Assembly (NCBI RefSeq): GCF_024138145.1
Contig: NZ_CP099997.1
Span: 2,232,001 to 2,296,000, forward strand
Length of the DNA: 64,000 nucleotides
Source of the DNA: Natronosalvus halobius
GTDB lineage: Archaea; Halobacteriota; Halobacteria; Halobacteriales; Natrialbaceae
Direction: 5' to 3'
Positions within the stretch are counted from its first letter, which is position 1, and every line of letters starts with the position of its first letter. Positions 33,602 to 41,986 of the stretch are shown here, in pieces. Under the pieces are notes generated by a model that saw only the letters and a program-made list of their open reading frames with translations, did not search any database and had not been told where the DNA came from. The translations under genes and the position numbers were made by a program.

Positions 33602-35215
33602 ACTCATGCCGAGTTCGTTCGCCGCCTCGATCACGTCCTCGTCGTTGACCGAACCGCCGGGCTGGATCACCGCCTCGATTCCCGCCTTCGCCGCCTCCTC
33701 GAGCCCATCCGGGAACGGGAAGAAGGCGTCCGAGGCCATTACCGCGCCCTCGGCGGACTTGCCCTCGGCGTGTTCCTCGGCCTTCATCGCCGCGAGTCGC
33801 ACCGCGTCGACGCGAGAAACCTGGCCCATTCCCACGCCGACCGTCTCCGTGCCCTTCGCGAAGAGGATGCCGTTCGACTTCACGTGCTTGAGCGTCTGCC
33901 AGGCGAAGACCATCGTCTGGAGTTGCTCGTCGGTCGGCTCGCAATCGGTGACGACCTCGAGGTCCGTAGTTGATAGCTGTTGGTCGTCACGCTCCTGGAC
34001 GAGTCGGCCCCCGACGAGGGGTTTCTCGGTGAACCGCTCGCTGGTGCCGTCAAGGTCGCCAACGTCGAGCACCCGAAGGTTCTTCTTTTCGCACAGGATC
34101 TCGAGGGCGTCCTCGGCGTAGCCTGGAGCGACGACGACCTCCTTGAACGAGTCGGTGATCGCCGCGGCGGTGTCGGCGTCGCACTCCCGATTGAGGGCGA
34201 CGATGCCGCCGAAGGCGCTCATCGGGTCCGTCGCAAGCGCGCGGTCGTAGGCCTCGGCGACGGTGTCGGCGGTGGCACAGCCGGCCGGGTTCGTGTGCTT
34301 GATGACCGCGGCGGCCGGCTCGTCGAACTCCTTGATCAGGTTGAGAGCGCCGTCGGCGTCGTTGTAGTTGTTGTAGCTGAGCGCCTTCGCTCCCTCGTTC
34401 AACTGCTCGGCGTGGACGACGGAGGCCTCCTCGCAGGTGTAGTCGGCGTAGATAGCCGCGTCCTGGTGGGGGTTCTCGCCGTATCGCAGGGTATCGAGGC
34501 GGTCGCTCGAGGTGAGGCGTCGAGCCGGGAGCCCGCCATCTTCATCGGCTCCGTCGGCGCCGTCGGCTCCATCAGCCTCGTCGCCGTCGACTGTGACCTC
34601 CCCTCGCTCGAGGTCGACGTCCACCGCTCCCTCGGCGAACCACTTCACCACCCGCGGGTACGCACGGAACTCGCCCTCGTAGAGCACGCGGTCTTTGAGC
34701 GCCTCACGGGTGTCACCCTCGTAGACTGGCACCGGTTCCTGGGTGACGATCGGGCCCATGTCGACCTCGCTCTCGACGACCTCGCCGTCGTCGTCGGTGG
34801 CGTCGGTGACGACGTGAACCGTACAGCCCGTAACGGCGACGCCAGTCTCCAGAGCGTCGCCCCAGGCGTCCGTGCCGGGAAACGCCGGGAGCAGAGACGG
34901 GTGGACGTTGAGCGTCGTCGGCTGGGCCTCCAGGAAGGTATCCGAGAGAATGCGCATGTAGCCGTCGAGACAGACCAGGTCGTAGTCGTAGCCCTCGAGT
35001 ACGGCGTTGACGGACCTCTCGTGGTCGCGTCGGCCCATCCCGTCCTCGAGCGGGACGACCTCCGATGGAATCCCGCGTTCGGCGGCAGCTTCGAGCACCG
35101 GTGCGTCGGGGTCGTTCGTCAGGACGACGGCGAGTTCGGCGCTACCTGGCGCCCGATCGGCGACGTTCAGCAGATTTCGCCCGCGGTTCCCGGCGAGTCC
35201 GGCGAGTCGTGTCAT
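33563..35215 (-). CDS. PurN-AICAR transformylase fusion (no IMP cyclohydrolase domain)
   Basis: This 550-residue protein joins two folate-dependent purine enzymes. Residues about 1-200 are a PurN fold: NVHPSLLPAFPGTDAW with the catalytic Asn and His, GCTVHVVTD, and VDMGPIVTQ with the Asp. After an Asp/Gly-Ala linker, residues about 225-550 are the PurH transformylase domain: LRYGENPHQDAAIY, AAVIKHTNPAGCATAD and SNGILFAKG, ending QPGGSVND. The MGS-like IMP cyclohydrolase domain that precedes it in bacterial PurH is absent; archaea often use PurO instead. The protein would add both formyl groups in de novo IMP synthesis. Start 35215 (MTRLAGLAGNRGRNLL) gives the PurN N-terminus. It is divergent from purB. 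Confidence 0.9.
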   Translation of the reverse strand: MTRLAGLAGNRGRNLLNVADRAPGSAELAVVLTNDPDAPVLEAAAERGIPSEVVPLEDGMGRRDHERSVNAVLEGYDYDLVCLDGYMRILSDTFLEAQPTTLNVHPSLLPAFPGTDAWGDALETGVAVTGCTVHVVTDATDDDGEVVESEVDMGPIVTQEPVPVYEGDTREALKDRVLYEGEFRAYPRVVKWFAEGAVDVDLERGEVTVDGDEADGADGADGADEDGGLPARRLTSSDRLDTLRYGENPHQDAAIYADYTCEEASVVHAEQLNEGAKALSYNNYNDADGALNLIKEFDEPAAAVIKHTNPAGCATADTVAEAYDRALATDPMSAFGGIVALNRECDADTAAAITDSFKEVVVAPGYAEDALEILCEKKNLRVLDVGDLDGTSERFTEKPLVGGRLVQERDDQQLSTTDLEVVTDCEPTDEQLQTMVFAWQTLKHVKSNGILFAKGTETVGVGMGQVSRVDAVRLAAMKAEEHAEGKSAEGAVMASDAFFPFPDGLEEAAKAGIEAVIQPGGSVNDEDVIEAANELGMSMVFTGQRSFRHD

Positions 35216-35382
35216 ACCTGGTGGAGCGCTCGCGAACGGCAAAGTGGTTGCGGTCTCGAGACGCGAAGTATGCACGAACGTGCCGCAAAGTCAGCCGGAA
35301 AGCGCGTGATAACCCAGACGATATGCACGGCCGTGGGACTCGTTCCGACACGCTTTTGCACACCGCTCGTGGATCCACGCAC

Positions 35383-36771
35383 ATGACCGACATCCACGCG
35401 CTGTACGCCGTCTCGCCGCTCGACGGCCGCTACGGCTCCCGGACGAAACCCCTGACGCCGTACGTGAGCGAGGCCGCGCTCATGCGCGCCCGCGTCCGCG
35501 TCGAAGTCGAGTATCTGCTCGCGCTCGCTGACCTCGGGGCGACGCCACTCGAACTCGAGTCTGACGAGCGAAATTACCTCCGCGGGCTCTACGAGAGCTT
35601 CGACGAGGAGGACGCCGAGTTGATCAAGACGCTCGAGATCGAAGGGTATGGGGGATTCGACGCGACCAATCACGACGTCAAAGCCGTCGAGTACTTCGTC
35701 CGCCACCACCTCCGCGACGGCAGCGAGGCGTCGCCGTGGATCCACTTCGGGCTGACCAGCGAGGATGTGAACAACCTCGCCCACCGGTTGCTGGTCCGGG
35801 GGGCCGTCGAGGACGTCCTCTTGCCCGCGCTGTACGACCTTCGAGATACGCTGACCGAGATGGCCCAGGAGCACCGCGACGTCCCGATGCTCGCCCGAAC
35901 GCACGGCCAGCCCGCGACGCCGACGACGTTCGGGAAGGAATGCGCGGTCTACGCGGCCCGCCTCGGGCGCGCGACGGCCCGCGTGAGCACAGCGACCGAC
36001 GCGCTCTCCGGAAAGCTCGGCGGGGCCTCCGGCACCTACGCAGCCCACGTCGCCGCTTACCCCGACGTCGACTGGCGGGCGTTTGCCCGCGAGTTCGTCA
36101 CCGGACTGGGCCTCGAATTCACGCCCCTCTCCACGCAGGTGAACCCGTGTGACGACCTCGCCGCCGTCTTCGACGCGTTCCGCGGGGTCAACAACGTCCT
36201 GCTCGACCTCGACCTCGACGTCTGGCTGTACGTCTCCGACCGCTACCTCGGCCAGGAGGCCGTCGAGGGCGAAACCGGCTCGTCGACGATGCCCCACAAG
36301 GTCAACCCCATCGACTTCGAGAACAGCGAGGGGAACCTCTCGAAGGCCAACGCCGACCTCACGTTCCTCGCCGACTACGTCACCACCTCCCGCCTCCAGC
36401 GAGACCTCTCGGACTCGACGGTCAAACGGAACGTCGGGGCGGCGTTCGCACACTGCCTGATCGGGTACGGCAAGACGCAGGTCGGCCTCGAGAAGGTCGT
36501 CCCCAACGAAACGGTCATGCGCGAAGCCCTCCAGGACACCCCCGCGATCATCGGCGAGGCTGTCCAGACGATCCTCCGGCGAGAGGGCCGGGACGACGCC
36601 TACGAGCAGGTGAAGGCGCTCACCCGCGGTCGCGAAGTTACCCTCGAGGACTTCCACGACCTGTTCGCCGACCTCGAGGTGAGCGAGGACGTCCGCGAAG
36701 AGCTCATGGCCCTGCGCCCGGAGACGTACGTCGGCGTCGCGAGCGAACTGGTCGACGGCCTCGAGGAGTAA
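35383..36771 (+). CDS. purB: Adenylosuccinate lyase
   Basis: The 462-residue member of the fumarase/aspartase superfamily splits SAICAR and adenylosuccinate, releasing fumarate. It begins ALYAVSPLDGRYGSRTKPL and has the signature loop GSSTMPHKVNPIDFENSEGN with the catalytic Ser. TSEDVNNLAH and RTHGQPATPTTFGKE are the other conserved active-site segments. Length is normal. It is divergent from the formyltransferase fusion with 167 bases between starts, so both purine genes can share regulation. Start ATG 35383 gives MTDIHALYAV. Confidence 0.96.
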   Translation: MTDIHALYAVSPLDGRYGSRTKPLTPYVSEAALMRARVRVEVEYLLALADLGATPLELESDERNYLRGLYESFDEEDAELIKTLEIEGYGGFDATNHDVKAVEYFVRHHLRDGSEASPWIHFGLTSEDVNNLAHRLLVRGAVEDVLLPALYDLRDTLTEMAQEHRDVPMLARTHGQPATPTTFGKECAVYAARLGRATARVSTATDALSGKLGGASGTYAAHVAAYPDVDWRAFAREFVTGLGLEFTPLSTQVNPCDDLAAVFDAFRGVNNVLLDLDLDVWLYVSDRYLGQEAVEGETGSSTMPHKVNPIDFENSEGNLSKANADLTFLADYVTTSRLQRDLSDSTVKRNVGAAFAHCLIGYGKTQVGLEKVVPNETVMREALQDTPAIIGEAVQTILRREGRDDAYEQVKALTRGREVTLEDFHDLFADLEVSEDVREELMALRPETYVGVASELVDGLEE

Positions 36772-36789
36772 CGCGCGGGCTTCCCGGTA

Positions 36790-37317
36790 TCAGGGTCGCT
36801 CGAGTCGCTCACGCACGAATTGCCCATCCTCGCCACTCGCGTCTCGCCACCGCCAGGATCTGACGGCTGCATCGTCGTTGCCACCACTGCCCTCGAGACT
36901 GGCGATCACGTACGACCGATCGGGCCAGGCGGCCGCCTCGACGTCGGTCGCGCTGGGTCCCGACGGTCCGCGCGGATGGGAGTGGTAGAATCCGACGATG
37001 CCCTCGCCTCGAGCCTCGAGTCGCTCGAAGATCTCGAGTTGTTCTTCGGGATCGATTCGGTACCGGGTTCGCGGTTCATCGGCGACGTTCCGGGCCGGAT
37101 AGTGCGACCGAACGCGACTCGTATCGGGGCCAAACTCGCCGCCGAGAACGCCACAGCACTCCTCGGGGACGCTCGCTCGAGCGTCCCCGAGGACCGCCCG
37201 TTCGATCGGGTCTGGGAGGACGAGCGTCGCCGTCTTGGGCGAATCCTCGTCCGGTATCTCTCGACCACCGTCTCCCTCTCCATCGCCGTCGCCGTCTCCG
37301 TCACCTCCAGCGCTCAC
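36790..37317 (-). CDS. JAMM/MPN+ metalloprotease (desampylase-like)
   Basis: The 175-residue protein has the complete JAMM zinc site: Glu53 in PEECCGVLGG, then HSHPRGPSGPSATD giving the H-x-H-x7-S-x2-D pattern. In haloarchaea such enzymes remove SAMP ubiquitin-like proteins from conjugates; other MPN+ proteins act on different linkages. The start is GTG 37317, overlapping the stop of the cobalamin-binding-like gene (GTGA). This start adds a Gly-Asp dipeptide run (about residues 4-18) that other members need not have. The active-site Glu region contains the long inverted repeat listed below. Confidence 0.88.
   Translation of the reverse strand: MSAGGDGDGDGDGEGDGGREIPDEDSPKTATLVLPDPIERAVLGDARASVPEECCGVLGGEFGPDTSRVRSHYPARNVADEPRTRYRIDPEEQLEIFERLEARGEGIVGFYHSHPRGPSGPSATDVEAAAWPDRSYVIASLEGSGGNDDAAVRSWRWRDASGEDGQFVRERLERP
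37160..37193. repeat. Perfect 16-bp inverted repeat inside a coding region
   Basis: TCCTCGGGGACGCTCG at 37160-37175 and its exact complement at 37178-37193 are separated by two bases. It codes for the LGDARASVPEE part of the JAMM protein and could form a stable hairpin in the message or cruciform in DNA. Confidence 0.9.
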
Positions 37318-38258
37318 GGGTCGACCTCGAGCCTTCGATCCAGGACGTCGAGCGGGACGGCAACGGATTCGTCCGGCGGTTCCGGGAATCGCTCGGGCTG
37401 GACGATGGGTGCGATGGCCTCGAGCGTGTCCACCAGCCGCGGACCGGGCCGGTTGAGGTACTGGTTCCCGTCGAGCGCCCAGACGCGCCCCTCGCGGACG
37501 GCAGCCAGTTCGTCCCACCCCTCCCTGTCACTGAGGTCCGCGAGGTTGGCTGCCGTCTGCTCGAGGTCGAAGCCGCAGGGGGCGACGATCGCGATTTCGG
37601 GGTCGTACGCGCGTATTTCGTCCCACTCTCGCGGACGAGAGCGTTCTCCCGCGTCGGCGAGCCCGTACCGACCGCCGGCCCACTCGACGAGTTCGGCCGT
37701 CCAGTGACCCGCGATCATGACGGGGTCGGTCCAGTCGAAGATGGCGACCCGTAGGCGTTCTCCGTCTCCGGGCGCGATGTCGGCCGTTCGAGTCCGAACA
37801 GCGTCGATGCGCTCCTCGAGGGCGGCAACCACGTCTCGAGCACGCTCCAGGACGCCCGCCGCCTCGCCTACGCGTTCGACATCCGCGAGCACGTCCGCGA
37901 CCGAGTGAGGGTCCGTCGTCAGCACCTCGGGGTCGGCAGCGATTGCCTCGAGGGCGCGTTCGACGACGACCTCGTCGACCGCACAGACGTCGCACATTCC
38001 CTGGGTGACAACGAGATCTGGGTCGAGCGAGTCGAGCGTGTCGACGGCCACGTCGTAGACGCCGTCTCCTGCGGCGGCCTCGAGCACCTGCTCGTCGATG
38101 GCGCCGCTCGAGGCGTCGGCGTCGATCCGGGAGGCCGTCACCGACGGGCGGTCCCGGACGGCGGGTGGAAAGTCACACTCGTGAGAGACGCCGACGGGTT
38201 CGAGACCGAGGGCACAGACGATCTCGGTCGCCGAGGGAAGGGTGGTGACGATGCGCAT
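37314..38258 (-). CDS. BtuF-like cobalamin-binding-type protein without signal peptide
   Basis: The 314-residue class III periplasmic-binding fold protein starts MRIVTTLPSATEIVCALGLE, a strong BtuF/FhuD-type strand-helix, and has LVVTQGMCDVCAVDEVVVE and WALDGNQYLNRPGPRLVD typical of vitamin B12 binding proteins. There is no Tat or Sec signal and no lipobox, so it is probably cytoplasmic, unlike transport-associated BtuF. That fits a group of stand-alone cobalamin-binding proteins of unclear role. No BtuC or BtuD gene is near. It is translationally coupled to the JAMM gene. Start 38258 gives motif placement right at the N-terminus. Confidence 0.85.
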   Translation of the reverse strand: MRIVTTLPSATEIVCALGLEPVGVSHECDFPPAVRDRPSVTASRIDADASSGAIDEQVLEAAAGDGVYDVAVDTLDSLDPDLVVTQGMCDVCAVDEVVVERALEAIAADPEVLTTDPHSVADVLADVERVGEAAGVLERARDVVAALEERIDAVRTRTADIAPGDGERLRVAIFDWTDPVMIAGHWTAELVEWAGGRYGLADAGERSRPREWDEIRAYDPEIAIVAPCGFDLEQTAANLADLSDREGWDELAAVREGRVWALDGNQYLNRPGPRLVDTLEAIAPIVQPERFPEPPDESVAVPLDVLDRRLEVDP

Positions 38259-38409
38259 AGCGAGCAGTTGTGTGCGGTGGGCCAAAAGCCCACCTGCCTC
38301 CGGCGTTCGCTCGGTGATCGCGCACCGATCGACCGTCGACGCAGGAACTGCCTGCACGGTCCGGCTACAGAGACTACCTGCACGGTTCGGCCTCAGGGAC
38401 CGCCTGTGG

Positions 38410-38976
38410 TCAATCGAATGACCGTTTCGATTGCGACAACAGTTCGTAGTAGGCCACCGCGAGCACGGCCCGCCCGTCGCGAATCGTTCCCTCTCGCACG
38501 GACTCGAGAAACGTCTCGTAGTCCATCGACGACGCACGAATACTCTCGTCGTGGTCTAGCCGCTGCTCGCTCGCCGGCTCACAGCCCCGGGCCAGAAAGA
38601 AGTGGACGACCGAGTCGGCGAGGCCGTTCGCGGGTTCGACGGTGAGCAGCGCCTCGAGCGTCTCGGCCCGGTAGCCGGTTTCCTCGGCGAGTTCGCGGCG
38701 GGCCGCGGCCTCGAGATCGTCGTCATCGGGTTCGGTGGTCCCGACGGGCAACCCGCGGCTAACCCGGGAGACCGCCTGGCGCCACTCCTCGATGCAGACG
38801 ACCTGCCCGTCGTCGGTCAGGGGAAGAATGCAGACGCTCGCTGGTTCGGAAAGGTAATCGAAATCGGTTTCGCTGCCGTCGGGGAGCCGTACGGTCTGAG
38901 TAACGACGTCGAAGCCCGGACAGGAGTAGGCTACGTCAGAGTCGACGGTCTCCCAGGAGAGGGGATCAGTCGGCAT
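38410..38976 (-). CDS. NUDIX hydrolase, ADP-ribose pyrophosphatase-like
   Basis: The 188-residue protein has a front domain (SETDFDYLSEPASVCILPL) and a NUDIX box (GTTEPDDDDLEAAA then RRELAEETGY), followed by LEALLTVEPANGLADS, the pattern of ADP-ribose pyrophosphatases. The first box Glu appears as Asp. Hydrolysis of ADP-ribose or a related sugar nucleotide is likely. Start at 38976 (MPTDPLSWETVD) is chosen as the first family-like residue; a longer frame adds nine residues. It is convergent to nothing and about 180 bases from the PadR gene on the other strand. Confidence 0.87.
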   Translation of the reverse strand: MPTDPLSWETVDSDVAYSCPGFDVVTQTVRLPDGSETDFDYLSEPASVCILPLTDDGQVVCIEEWRQAVSRVSRGLPVGTTEPDDDDLEAAARRELAEETGYRAETLEALLTVEPANGLADSVVHFFLARGCEPASEQRLDHDESIRASSMDYETFLESVREGTIRDGRAVLAVAYYELLSQSKRSFD

Positions 38977-39157
38977 ACCCGCCAGTATGGGCGTCTTGGG
39001 CAAAAACGTCCGGTCCCATCCCGACTCGAGTCGAGGTCGGTCGAACGGGTCGTCCGGTCCCTGCCGCTACGCCGTCGCTACGCCCTCCGTTCCGCAGACG
39101 TACCCGCTCTATAACAAAGCCACAGATCGGTGAAGGTTCGTTTTCAGAGGGTGATCC

Positions 39158-39433
39158 ATGGATCAACTAACAGGCTTCCAACGCGACTTGCTGTACGTCA
39201 TCGCCGGGATGGACCGTCCGTCGGGACAGCAAATTCTCGACGACATCAACGAGTACATCGATCAGCCGGTGACACACGGCCGGCTCTATCCGAACCTCGA
39301 TACGCTCGTCGAACGCGAACTGGTCGAGAAGGGACAGCTCGACCGGCGGACGAACTACTACGCGCTCACCCCCAAGGGACGGCGCGTCCTGGAGCGGCGC
39401 CAGAAGTGGGTACAGCGATACGTCGACGTCTAG
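39158..39433 (+). CDS. Short PadR family regulator
   Basis: The 91-residue single-domain PadR protein has LTGFQRDLLYVIAGMDRPSG, HGRLYPNLDTLVERELVEK and the wing NYYALTPKGRRVLE. It lacks the long C-terminal helical domain of the PadR at 29246, so it probably dimerises through its short last helix (RRQKWVQRYVDV). A TATA-like CTATAACAA lies near 39109, giving a short leader, and a GAGGGTGAT stretch at 39147 could be a ribosome-binding site. The regulated gene is unknown. Confidence 0.88.
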   Translation: MDQLTGFQRDLLYVIAGMDRPSGQQILDDINEYIDQPVTHGRLYPNLDTLVERELVEKGQLDRRTNYYALTPKGRRVLERRQKWVQRYVDV

Positions 39434-39579
39434 GCGTCGGCGCCGGACGGTTGACACGGCCGACAGGCAGGGATGCGCTGCGTGCGCTTCCCTGACCGAG
39501 TTGCGTCACGTCGGCTGACTTCTTCTGTCGAAGACGAGTGTGGGTTCAGGGGTCAGATTCGCTGGTACTGTAGGTTTTG

Positions 39580-39652
39580 TCGGTACTGCTTGTTCCGTCG
39601 GTACTGGTGGTTCAATTGGATTCGGCTCCGTCGGTACCGCTCGTTCCGTTGG
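39580..39652. repeat. Degenerate 18-bp repeat after the DUF4397 gene
   Basis: Units of the form TCGGTACTGxTxGTTCCG recur at about 39580, 39598 and 39632, with a related half unit between. They follow the DUF4397 stop codon. The frames through them spell Val-Gly-Thr or Pro-Thr-Glu runs on the two strands, which explains spurious open frames here. Confidence 0.7.
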
Positions 39653-39653
39653 G

Positions 39654-40724
39654 TTAATCCCTGTTGGTGTCGTCCTGGGGGGCGCCATCGCCATCGTCAT
39701 CGCCATCGTCGGCGCCACCATCGGTTTCGTCCATCCCGGCTTCGTCGCCATTGTCACCCCTGTCGGAATCGTCGTCATCACCTGGCGCTCGCTCTCCCGA
39801 CTCCGGTTCCGATCCTGGTTCCGGCTCCACCTCCGACTCCTCGAGCGCTGCCGGCCCGTCCTCGGTCAACTGCACCGTGAACGCGCGATCGGGCCGGTCG
39901 GTATCGGTATCGGGGTCGAGGAATCCCTCCGCGAACGCCGTGTAGGCCGTATTCGCCTCGAGTTCGACGGTGACGGTGGCAACGGCGTCCTGACTTTGGT
40001 CGGTGCGATTCTCGCCGTCGGCTGACGTCTCCTCATCGTTTGTCGTCTCCTCATCGTCCGACGGCTCCTCACCATCCGACGTCTCCGACTCGCCACCCCT
40101 CGCTTCGCCGCCGCCCGCAGACACACCGCTCGCCCCGTTACCGGCCGCCGCAGGCACCACCTCGAGGGTGTACGAACCCGACGGGAGAGCGACGTAGTTC
40201 GTCCCCCGGCCGAAGGCCACACCGTCGAACACCGCCCGTTCGCTCTCGGCGTCGCGCACGTCGACCGCCGGTGCGTCGGGGGCGGCGTGAACGAGCCGAA
40301 GCAGCGCCGATCCGGCATCGGACAGCAACTCCACTCGGACCGCTTCCTCCGGAGCGTCCAGGACGGCGATCGTGTAGAACGCCGTCTCGAGCGCGATGGA
40401 TTCGTCGTAGAAGACGGTCTCCTCGTCGCCGGTCGCTGTGATCGTGACGTCGTGAGTGCCGGGTTCGACGACGAAGTACGGCGTCGTCCGCTCGGAAGCG
40501 ATCCCAGAAACGATCGACTCCCCGTCGACGGCGACGTCGACGCTCGGTGCGCCGGGCGCGAGGTGAGTGACGCGAACGGCCGTTAACGGTGTGTCCGACT
40601 CGTCTTCGTGCTCGTGGTCGTTCACTGTGAAGACGGGGTCGTGCTCGCCCTCGGACCCCGCGATCTGGATCGAGCGGCCCGCGCCGTCGAGCGACTCGAG
40701 TGCCGTGGGTCGTGTCCTGGTCAT
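39654..40724 (-). CDS. DUF4397 protein without visible signal peptide
   Basis: The 356-residue protein has two DUF4397 repeats, roughly residues 45-130 (VRVTHLAPGAPSVDVAVDGE...) and 135-285 (LRLVHAAPDAPAVDVRD...). The second is interrupted by a long Ser/Glu/Asp-rich insert after AAGNGASGVSAGGG. The tail (last 75 residues) is almost only Asp, Glu, Gly and Ser. DUF4397 proteins are usually extracellular; here the N-terminus (MTRTRPTALESLDGAG) has no hydrophobic or Tat sequence, and no in-frame upstream signal is seen. It may use an unusual route, be cytoplasmic, or have lost its signal. It is read away from the Bat-like regulator, across the intergenic region that holds inverted repeats. Confidence 0.75.
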   Translation of the reverse strand: MTRTRPTALESLDGAGRSIQIAGSEGEHDPVFTVNDHEHEDESDTPLTAVRVTHLAPGAPSVDVAVDGESIVSGIASERTTPYFVVEPGTHDVTITATGDEETVFYDESIALETAFYTIAVLDAPEEAVRVELLSDAGSALLRLVHAAPDAPAVDVRDAESERAVFDGVAFGRGTNYVALPSGSYTLEVVPAAAGNGASGVSAGGGEARGGESETSDGEEPSDDEETTNDEETSADGENRTDQSQDAVATVTVELEANTAYTAFAEGFLDPDTDTDRPDRAFTVQLTEDGPAALEESEVEPEPGSEPESGERAPGDDDDSDRGDNGDEAGMDETDGGADDGDDDGDGAPQDDTNRD

Positions 40725-41096
40725 GCGATCGAATTCGTGAGTGCCGACCGGATAAAGCGCCCAGTCGGTTGTGGCGCCCGTGGTCCGGTTTACTCGCGAG
40801 CGGCGCGTGTAGGGTGACGATACCGCGCGGAAAGCACTCCGTACACCGATGGAGACGACGGAGCGATGGACCGCGGGATGCTGATTCGACCGCCGTCGAC
40901 CACGACATTCGCCTTCGATCAACGTCGAATACTGTCGGTCGAGTTGAAACAGCATTCACAATATGCCGTCGTATTTTCCATTGGCGGCAATACCAATCAT
41001 TTTACTAATGATTGAATTTCTTACAGTCAAGAAATTCGAAGCTAAATGTTTTGGAATGGTCGTTATCCCTCTCGTAGCAGTAGCCGATAGGTACCC
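40725..41096. other. Divergent intergenic region, A+T-rich near 40960-41060
   Basis: 372 bases between the DUF4397 gene and the Bat-like HTH gene, both reading outward. The half next to the HTH gene is A+T-rich and holds the two inverted repeats listed next. No small gene was recognised. Confidence 0.6.
40995..41037. promoter_or_regulatory. Two adjacent perfect inverted repeats, operator candidates
   Basis: AATCATT/AATGATT (40995-41001 and 41007-41013, 5-base loop) is followed directly by GAATTTCTT/AAGAAATTC (41014-41022 and 41029-41037, 6-base loop). Both are perfect and lie 60-100 bases before the HTH gene start. They look like a tandem binding site or paired hairpins. Confidence 0.6.
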
Positions 41097-41789
41097 ATGA
41101 CGACAATCGCTGACTTCGAGATCGACGCGTCGACGGTCGCCCTCGGCGAGACCTTCGACACCCTTCCGGAGTTGACCTGTTCGGTCGAGCAGGTCATCGC
41201 GGCCGCGGACCGCGGCCTCTGGTTCGAGGGTGCCGACCGCTCGGAACTCGAGGCAGCCCTCGAGGACGACCCGACGGTCGACGACATCGCGTTGATCGCG
41301 GCCGACAAGGCCGACGGGCAACTCCTCTACGACGTGACCATGGGTGACGACGCGATCGACGTGTTCGAACTCATCCTGAAGGAGCGCGGCACGGTCCTGT
41401 CGGCGTCCGCGAGCGAGGGACGCTGGCACCTCCGCGTCCGGTTCATCGATCACGACGACGCGAGTCGCCTCTACGATCGACTCGAGGAGAGCGAAGCGAG
41501 CTCGACGCTCAAGCGACTGACCGAGTTACGGGAGGCCCCATCGACGACGGACCGCCTCACGGAGAAACAGTACGAAACGTTGCTCACGGCGTTCGAACAG
41601 GGTTACTTCACTATCCCACGTGAGACGTCGATGGAGGAACTCGCCGACGAACTCGGCATCTCCCACCAGGCGCTCTCCGAGCGCTTCCGGCGTGCCTATC
41701 GGGAACTCGTCCTGACTGCGCTCAATGGGACTCATCCCACACATCCGGAAGACGACGCCTCGAAGCCCGAACCCAACCAGCCGGCGTAG
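41097..41789 (+). CDS. Bat-like HTH_10 transcriptional regulator
   Basis: The 230-residue protein belongs to the bacterio-opsin activator group. The N-terminal 150 residues form the Bat-type ligand or sensor domain (VEQVIAAADRGLWFEGADR, DDIALIAADKADGQLLYDV). The C-terminal 60 or so are HTH_10: LTEKQYETLLTAFEQGYFTIPRE followed by MEELADELGISHQALSERF, the recognition helix. These are typical haloarchaeal regulators with unknown targets for most copies. The two inverted repeats upstream may be its own operator. Confidence 0.9.
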   Translation: MTTIADFEIDASTVALGETFDTLPELTCSVEQVIAAADRGLWFEGADRSELEAALEDDPTVDDIALIAADKADGQLLYDVTMGDDAIDVFELILKERGTVLSASASEGRWHLRVRFIDHDDASRLYDRLEESEASSTLKRLTELREAPSTTDRLTEKQYETLLTAFEQGYFTIPRETSMEELADELGISHQALSERFRRAYRELVLTALNGTHPTHPEDDASKPEPNQPA

Positions 41790-41986
41790 CGATATTGCTG
41801 ACAGCGCCTCGTCTCGAGGGACTATCCGGGCGATTATTGCCGTCGTCGCCGTCGCTACGATTGTCGTCGCAATGACTGTCGTCACAGCGGAACTATCATC
41901 GCAGCCGTGACGATATCTCCCCTAACATAAGCTCGTTTCGTCGTCAAAACGGCCCTTCTTCCGATGGCGTCGTCTGTGTAGTGCTG

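Noticed and set aside
33179-33973. 264-codon plus-strand frame starting after a TATA-like sequence
   Set aside because: It runs through both repeat copies and then antisense through the purine gene. Only the first 30 or so codons could be a remnant, and that cannot be shown.
39506-39653. Pro-Thr-Glu-rich frame after the DUF4397 stop as a frameshifted extension
   Set aside because: It follows a TAA stop in another frame and is fully explained by the degenerate repeat; no anchor motif or membrane segment follows.
39540-40025. 161-codon open frame on the plus strand opposite the DUF4397 gene
   Set aside because: Its Val-Gly-Thr pattern comes from the 18-bp repeat and the rest is antisense of the acidic DUF4397 tail; no family resemblance.
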